Shown here: positions 5,029 through 7,952 of the stretch, piece after piece | Layout: each line of letters begins with the position of its first letter | Position numbering within the stretch: position 1 is the first letter of the stretch | Assembly (NCBI GenBank): GCA_050180745.1 | Contig: JBFXDW010000076.1 | Coordinates: 1-7,952, forward strand | DNA length: 7,952 bases | Direction: 5' to 3' | DNA from: JBFXDW01 sp050180745 | Lineage (GTDB): Bacteria > Pseudomonadota > Alphaproteobacteria > UBA9219 | Position numbers and translations under genes: made by a program | The notes under the pieces: generated by a model | What the model saw: the letters and a program-made list of their open reading frames with translations, nothing else | The model's database searches: none | What the model was told of the DNA's origin: nothing

Positions 5029-6849
5029 TCATAAGAACTTACCTTGCCCTTTATCTTCTGCAGCTAACAGTCGTTCAACAAAAGCAGATATATGGCTATA
5101 GGTTACAACAAGATGGCTTGTGGCTCTTGTCATAGCTACATAAAGCAACCGAGCTTCCTCGTCCTCATCACGTTTCTCATCTGGCATAGCGCCTAGCCCA
5201 ATAATGCAAACAAACGGAAATTCTAGCCCCTTACTAGCATGCATTGTTGTAAGTTTGACGGTATTTTCCTCTGGATCATAACCATTTTGAAAGTCCCCTT
5301 TCTGCCAGAACGGAATCTTTTTCTTCTTAAGCTCCTTGACAACGATACCCTGAAAATAAGAAGTTCGATAAATTACGGCCATATCCTTCCATAACAAACC
5401 GTTCTTTTCTGCGTTTAAAATAGAATCGGCAATATAGGAAGCTTCTTCTTCAAAGTTTCCGAGTCGTACAATTTCTGGCTCTTCACCATTACGTCCAACA
5501 CATTCTGGGGAAAGGGTCGGCGCAGAATCTTCATCTCCTCCCTTATCATCTAAAAGATGGCCAGAAAAACCACGTGCAAGCTCAAGAATCTCTTTTGTGT
5601 TTCTGTAATTTTTCTTCAAAATTGTTGTCCGCCCTTGCGCATTAATCCCAACGCTTTTAAAGCTAAACTTCTTTTCTTTCTTGCGATCATAAATGGATTG
5701 AGCATCATCATAGGCGATGACTAGTGATGATTTAGGATCAGGATCAAGCATATCGGTTACCAGATTAAACCATGAAGGATGTTCTCTAAAATCATGCCCC
5801 TCATCAATCATGATGGCCCCGTAGGTTCCTTTTTCTATTTGCCCCTCAACAACAGCTCGGATAGTTCTTTCTACCAATTCATCTGCCTTATCTCGCCCCA
5901 TCGGGATATAATCTTCTAATCCAGCCTCCCTGAGAAGATACCGACACCATTCATGAAAATGGGTTACATATACCTTATCTTGCGCACCACGAACTTCTAT
6001 CGTCTTTTTAATATGCTGAGCTATCTGCCAGTTATAACAAAGAACGGCTATAGGCTTTTCTATGAACTCCGCAAGTTGTAGCGCGCGGTAAATCAAAATC
6101 ATGGTTTTACCAGACCCCGCCACGCCATGAATAATACGGTGTCCATCGCCCAAACTACGGGCAAGCCGTTCCTGATGTAGGTCCATTACTTTTATGTCTT
6201 GTGATGTTTCCAAAAGACCCGCATCGAAAAAGCTTGACTGATTACCAACGCGTATTTCTGGAAAAATATGGGCACGCACACGATCAATCTGCTCTGAGGA
6301 AACAGATCGTGGCGGATTAAATGGCTGCATGGCAAGCAAGCGCGCGTAAAATTCTTCAGGATCAACAGTTTCTGTCATTTCATCACGGCAAATCACTCGC
6401 GAGGAATCTATCACCTTGTCCAGCCCATTATGTTCAAACAACCGACGTGTAATGTTCGAAAGAACACAGCCATAGGTCCAGGGAAAAAGAAGCTTGCCCG
6501 TCTGCGAGTCTGTAAGGAGAGGGTCCGTTTTTAGAAGATCAACAACAGTTAGCGCGTTGGTTCTAGCCTGCTCAAGTGGATTATGAGCCCGACAGCCTCC
6601 TGCCGCATTACGCAATAGAACATACTGTGGAGTTGCGTTAACAATGGACTGAGCTTTCCAATCCTTAACCTCAAGCGTCCAAACACCATGTTGTGGATCA
6701 AAAACAATGTAATCGGGATGGCGTGTTGGTTTTAAGCGGACATCAAACCAGCAAAAACATGACGGCCCTAGTTTATCCTTCAGCCGTTCCACAAACCGCC
6801 GCTCTCCCGGCATCATATGGTCTTTAATTGGTGTTATTAAGGTTGCCAC
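5029..6849 (-). CDS. NERD nuclease-like domain fused to UvrD-type superfamily 1 helicase
   Basis: The 606-residue protein combines two parts. Residues about 12-130 match the NERD (nuclease-related) domain: GERRFVERL (15-23), then PDYIVFDPQHGVWTLEVKDW (45-64), whose Asp46, Glu60 and Lys62 are the PD-(D/E)xK-like catalytic set, then NPLEQAR (90-96). Residues about 222-590 carry SF1A helicase motifs: Q motif LHQERLA (224-230), Walker A GVAGSGKT (242-249), motif II IDEGHD (348-353), motif III DDAQSIYD (381-388), motif IV NYRNT (414-418), motif V TTMHASKGLEF (534-544) and motif VI LLYVAMTRA (568-576). All key residues are present, so ATP-driven DNA unwinding plus DNA cleavage is plausible. Insertions are short and the core compact. 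The start is GTG; ATGs at codons 12-13 are alternatives just before the domain. Sampled 60-base lines are about 38-40% G+C against 52-63% in sampled purL lines. It stands alone beside a tRNA. Its role is unknown: repair or phage defence are the best guesses. Confidence 0.9.
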   Translation of the reverse strand: MATLITPIKDHMMPGERRFVERLKDKLGPSCFCWFDVRLKPTRHPDYIVFDPQHGVWTLEVKDWKAQSIVNATPQYVLLRNAAGGCRAHNPLEQARTNALTVVDLLKTDPLLTDSQTGKLLFPWTYGCVLSNITRRLFEHNGLDKVIDSSRVICRDEMTETVDPEEFYARLLAMQPFNPPRSVSSEQIDRVRAHIFPEIRVGNQSSFFDAGLLETSQDIKVMDLHQERLARSLGDGHRIIHGVAGSGKTMILIYRALQLAEFIEKPIAVLCYNWQIAQHIKKTIEVRGAQDKVYVTHFHEWCRYLLREAGLEDYIPMGRDKADELVERTIRAVVEGQIEKGTYGAIMIDEGHDFREHPSWFNLVTDMLDPDPKSSLVIAYDDAQSIYDRKKEKKFSFKSVGINAQGRTTILKKNYRNTKEILELARGFSGHLLDDKGGDEDSAPTLSPECVGRNGEEPEIVRLGNFEEEASYIADSILNAEKNGLLWKDMAVIYRTSYFQGIVVKELKKKKIPFWQKGDFQNGYDPEENTVKLTTMHASKGLEFPFVCIIGLGAMPDEKRDEDEEARLLYVAMTRATSHLVVTYSHISAFVERLLAAEDKGQGKFL

Positions 6850-6901
6850 ATCTTTAACCCTAACATGCTCCCCATGTCTCCGGTATGTACCCTCTGTTTA
6901 T

Positions 6902-6978
6902 TGGTGGGCCCGGAGGGACTCGAACCCCCGACCAGACCGTTATGAGCGGTCCGCTCTAACCAACTGAGCTACAGGCCC
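6902..6978 (-). tRNA. tRNA with CAT anticodon, probably tRNA-Ile2 (lysidine-modified)
   Basis: The minus strand folds into a complete 77-base cloverleaf with encoded CCA: acceptor GGGCCTG with CGGGCCC (one T-G wobble), D arm GCTC/GAGC, anticodon stem GACCG/CGGTC around loop CTCATAA, T arm GGGGG-TTCGAGT-CCCTC and discriminator A. Anticodon CAT could be elongator Met, initiator Met or Ile2. The first pair G1-C72 is Watson-Crick, unlike the mismatch of initiators. C4-G69 and C5-G68 in the acceptor stem are the pairs favoured by the lysidine synthetase TilS in E. coli tRNA-Ile2, while elongator Met differs there; this favours Ile2, which reads AUA. Elongator Met remains possible, since automatic annotation often labels such genes Met. 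Confidence 0.9.
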
Positions 6979-7003
6979 TTATAATAAATAAGGTAAGGCG
7001 TGT

Positions 7004-7032
7004 GTGATAGCCGATAACCAGCCTTTTTTCAA
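7004..7032 (-). promoter_or_regulatory. Candidate sigma70 promoter of the tRNA gene
   Basis: Read on the minus strand, TTGAAA (7027-7032) and TATCAC (7004-7009) are separated by 17 bases, matching 5 of 6 and 4 of 6 consensus positions. Transcription would start about 20 bases before the mature tRNA 5' end at 6978. It lies entirely after the stop codon of the upstream membrane protein gene. Sequence resemblance only. Confidence 0.4.
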
Positions 7033-7036
7033 TATA

Positions 7037-7561
7037 TCAATCGCGTTTTTCTTCATCCTTAGAGTCCTGAATCGAGTTCATCAGATAGGTATGGAACTTA
7101 TAAGGATCGCTCACATGGTTAATGGGCGAGCTGCCGCCCCCTGTCCCCTTAACCATAAGCGTTCCATAGCCCCAAATGCGCCCCCAGATCGTCTGATCAA
7201 TCGTTGCGCCTTCGACCTTGGTCATCATCAGCTCATAACTCGTCGTCGAGATATACCCATGCTTGGCAATCACACGATGATTGGTTACCACAAGCTCGGT
7301 CGAGATTTGCCTGATATAAGCCGAGATCAACATGAGCGCGCCCAGAGCAACCACGCCAAGAGAGATGTGAGACAAGATAGGCACGAAGAATTCTGAGACC
7401 TTTTCAGGAGCTATCTCACGAACAAAATTGCCTCCAAAATGCCCTAACAGAGCCCCAAGAAGAGCAATCAAAAAACCAGACTGATAGATCACCCAATGCA
7501 GCTGTGCGGCATAAATAATCTCTTCATCCGCATGCATCGCACGTTTTACATATGAGCTCAT
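7037..7561 (-). CDS. Membrane protein with bacterial PH domain (YdbS/DUF304-like)
   Basis: The 174-residue protein starts HADEEIIYAAQLHW (10-23), followed by two hydrophobic segments at about 24-44 and 58-83, likely an inner-membrane hairpin. The rest (about 88-165) is a bPH_2-type domain: TELVVTNHRVIAKHGYIST (88-106), ELMMTKVEGATIDQTIWGR (110-128), GTLMVKGTGG (133-142). Proteins of this family are widespread and poorly characterised; no enzymatic activity is expected. The start at 7561 is chosen because a strong GGAGGGGG precedes it by 9 bases and the family usually begins shortly before the ADEEIIY-like stretch; an in-frame ATG at 7612 would add 17 residues with no family likeness and lacks a site. 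It follows trxB on the same strand after 138 bp. The C-terminus is highly charged (KDEEKRD). Confidence 0.85.
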   Translation of the reverse strand: MSSYVKRAMHADEEIIYAAQLHWVIYQSGFLIALLGALLGHFGGNFVREIAPEKVSEFFVPILSHISLGVVALGALMLISAYIRQISTELVVTNHRVIAKHGYISTTSYELMMTKVEGATIDQTIWGRIWGYGTLMVKGTGGGSSPINHVSDPYKFHTYLMNSIQDSKDEEKRD

Positions 7562-7570
7562 AATCGTTCT

Positions 7571-7578
7571 CCCCCTCC
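7571..7578 (-). promoter_or_regulatory. Ribosome binding site of the PH-domain protein
   Basis: On the minus strand GGAGGGGG ends 9 bases before the ATG at 7561, which decides between that start and the upstream in-frame ATG at 7612. Confidence 0.75.
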
Positions 7579-7614
7579 GGTTGTGGGATTCATAATAAGC
7601 AGACAGAAACAAAT

Positions 7615-7642
7615 GGGATCCCCGCCTTCGCGGGGATGACGG
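7615..7642. repeat. REP-like palindrome between trxB and the PH-domain gene
   Basis: ATCCCCGC (7618-7625) and GCGGGGAT (7630-7637) form a perfect 8-bp GC-rich stem with a 4-base loop (CTTC), flanked by GGG on the left and GACGG on the right. The sequence resembles dispersed intergenic palindromes seen in many proteobacteria (GTCATCCCCGCG and its complement). On the minus strand the stem is not followed by a run of T, so it is not a standard intrinsic terminator, but it may stabilise or end the trxB message. Confidence 0.7.
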
Positions 7643-7699
7643 ATAGAATTAAAGGCAAGACCTCTTCCCCATTTACATCCCCCACTCTTTCACTTTTCC

Positions 7700-7952
7700 T
7701 TAACGCAGTAGAAACTTCTCGGCCTCAAGAGCCGCCATACATCCCATCCCGGCTGCAGTAACAGCCTGACGGAATTTTTTATCACGCACATCACCCGCCG
7801 CAAAGACCCCCTCAACAGACGTTACGGTCGATTCCGGAGGCGTGACAACATAGCCTTCTTCGTCAAGCTCTAACTGCCCCTTAAACAGAGAAGTCGCTGG
7901 CACATGACCAATCGCAATAAAGATGCCATCCAAAGGAACTTCCGTAGTTTCT
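7700..7952 (-). CDS. trxB: Thioredoxin reductase, C-terminal part
   Basis: TrxB is the FAD enzyme that moves electrons from NADPH to thioredoxin in the cytoplasm. The window contains the last 83 codons; the frame continues off the right edge. Diagnostic parts are LDGIFIAIGHVPATSLF, GYVVTPPESTVTSVEGVFAA, and the FAD-binding AGDVRDKKFRQAVTAAGMGC, ending EAEKFLLR with TAA at 7700-7702. The CxxC redox centre and NADPH domain are outside the window, so they cannot be checked. A TTG at 7931-7933 is an internal Leu codon, not a start. The REP-like palindrome at 7615-7642 lies downstream. Confidence 0.95.
   Translation of the reverse strand, partial: ETTEVPLDGIFIAIGHVPATSLFKGQLELDEEGYVVTPPESTVTSVEGVFAAGDVRDKKFRQAVTAAGMGCMAALEAEKFLLR

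Noticed and set aside
6850..6901. att site or duplicated tRNA end marking an integrated element
   Set aside because: No second copy of the tRNA 3' end was found in the window and no integrase is present; only the position next to a tRNA is suggestive.
7004..7396. Open frame of 130 codons on the plus strand
   Set aside because: It overlaps the PH-domain gene in antisense, shows no recognisable domain and has no ribosome site.
7562..7612. N-terminal extension of the PH-domain protein to ATG 7612
   Set aside because: A strong ribosome site lies directly before ATG 7561, inside this extension, and the extra residues show no family likeness.

Overview
The window looks like chromosomal DNA of an alphaproteobacterium of moderate G+C. 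The gene order purQ-purL-bolA-monothiol glutaredoxin, a CCA-encoding tRNA with anticodon CAT, and a trxB end all fit that group. This is inferred from gene content and order. No rRNA or other decisive marker is present, so the genus is left open.

Layout: the left edge holds the last 128 codons of purQ (1-389, +). A 291-bp gap follows, dominated by a large inverted repeat of 7-bp units (arms 409-440 and 621-659). Then come purL (681-2912, +), a small BolA protein whose start overlaps the purL stop (TAATG), and a monothiol glutaredoxin (3176-3514). A 141-bp gap leads to a 452-residue fusion protein (3656-5014, +): an N-terminal RimB-type protease-like domain joined to a complete RimK-type glutamate ligase. 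Facing it, with 14 bp between the stop codons, is a NERD nuclease-helicase gene of lower G+C (5029-6849, -). Upstream of that on the same strand lie a tRNA, most likely tRNA-Ile2 read as k2C-AU (6902-6978), with a candidate promoter, a small two-helix membrane protein with a bacterial PH domain (7037-7561), and the C-terminal part of thioredoxin reductase (7700-7952), cut by the right edge.

How the genes work together: PurQ supplies ammonia from glutamine and PurL uses it to make FGAM in purine synthesis. BolA and monothiol glutaredoxin normally form a [2Fe-2S] heterodimer for iron sensing or cluster trafficking. RimK adds glutamates to the C-terminus of ribosomal protein S6, and RimB-type proteases are thought to remove or process such tails.

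Points that stand out: (1) BolA has Arg at the position of the nearly invariant C-terminal cluster-ligand His, and the neighbouring glutaredoxin has CGPS instead of CGFS plus two further unusual residues, which suggests coordinated divergence of a conserved Fe-S pair; (2) the RimB-RimK fusion; (3) a lone NERD-SF1 helicase of lower G+C beside a tRNA 3' end, a plausible acquired DNA-processing or defence gene; (4) the heptad inverted repeat between purQ and purL. No complete, clearly new multi-gene system is visible here.
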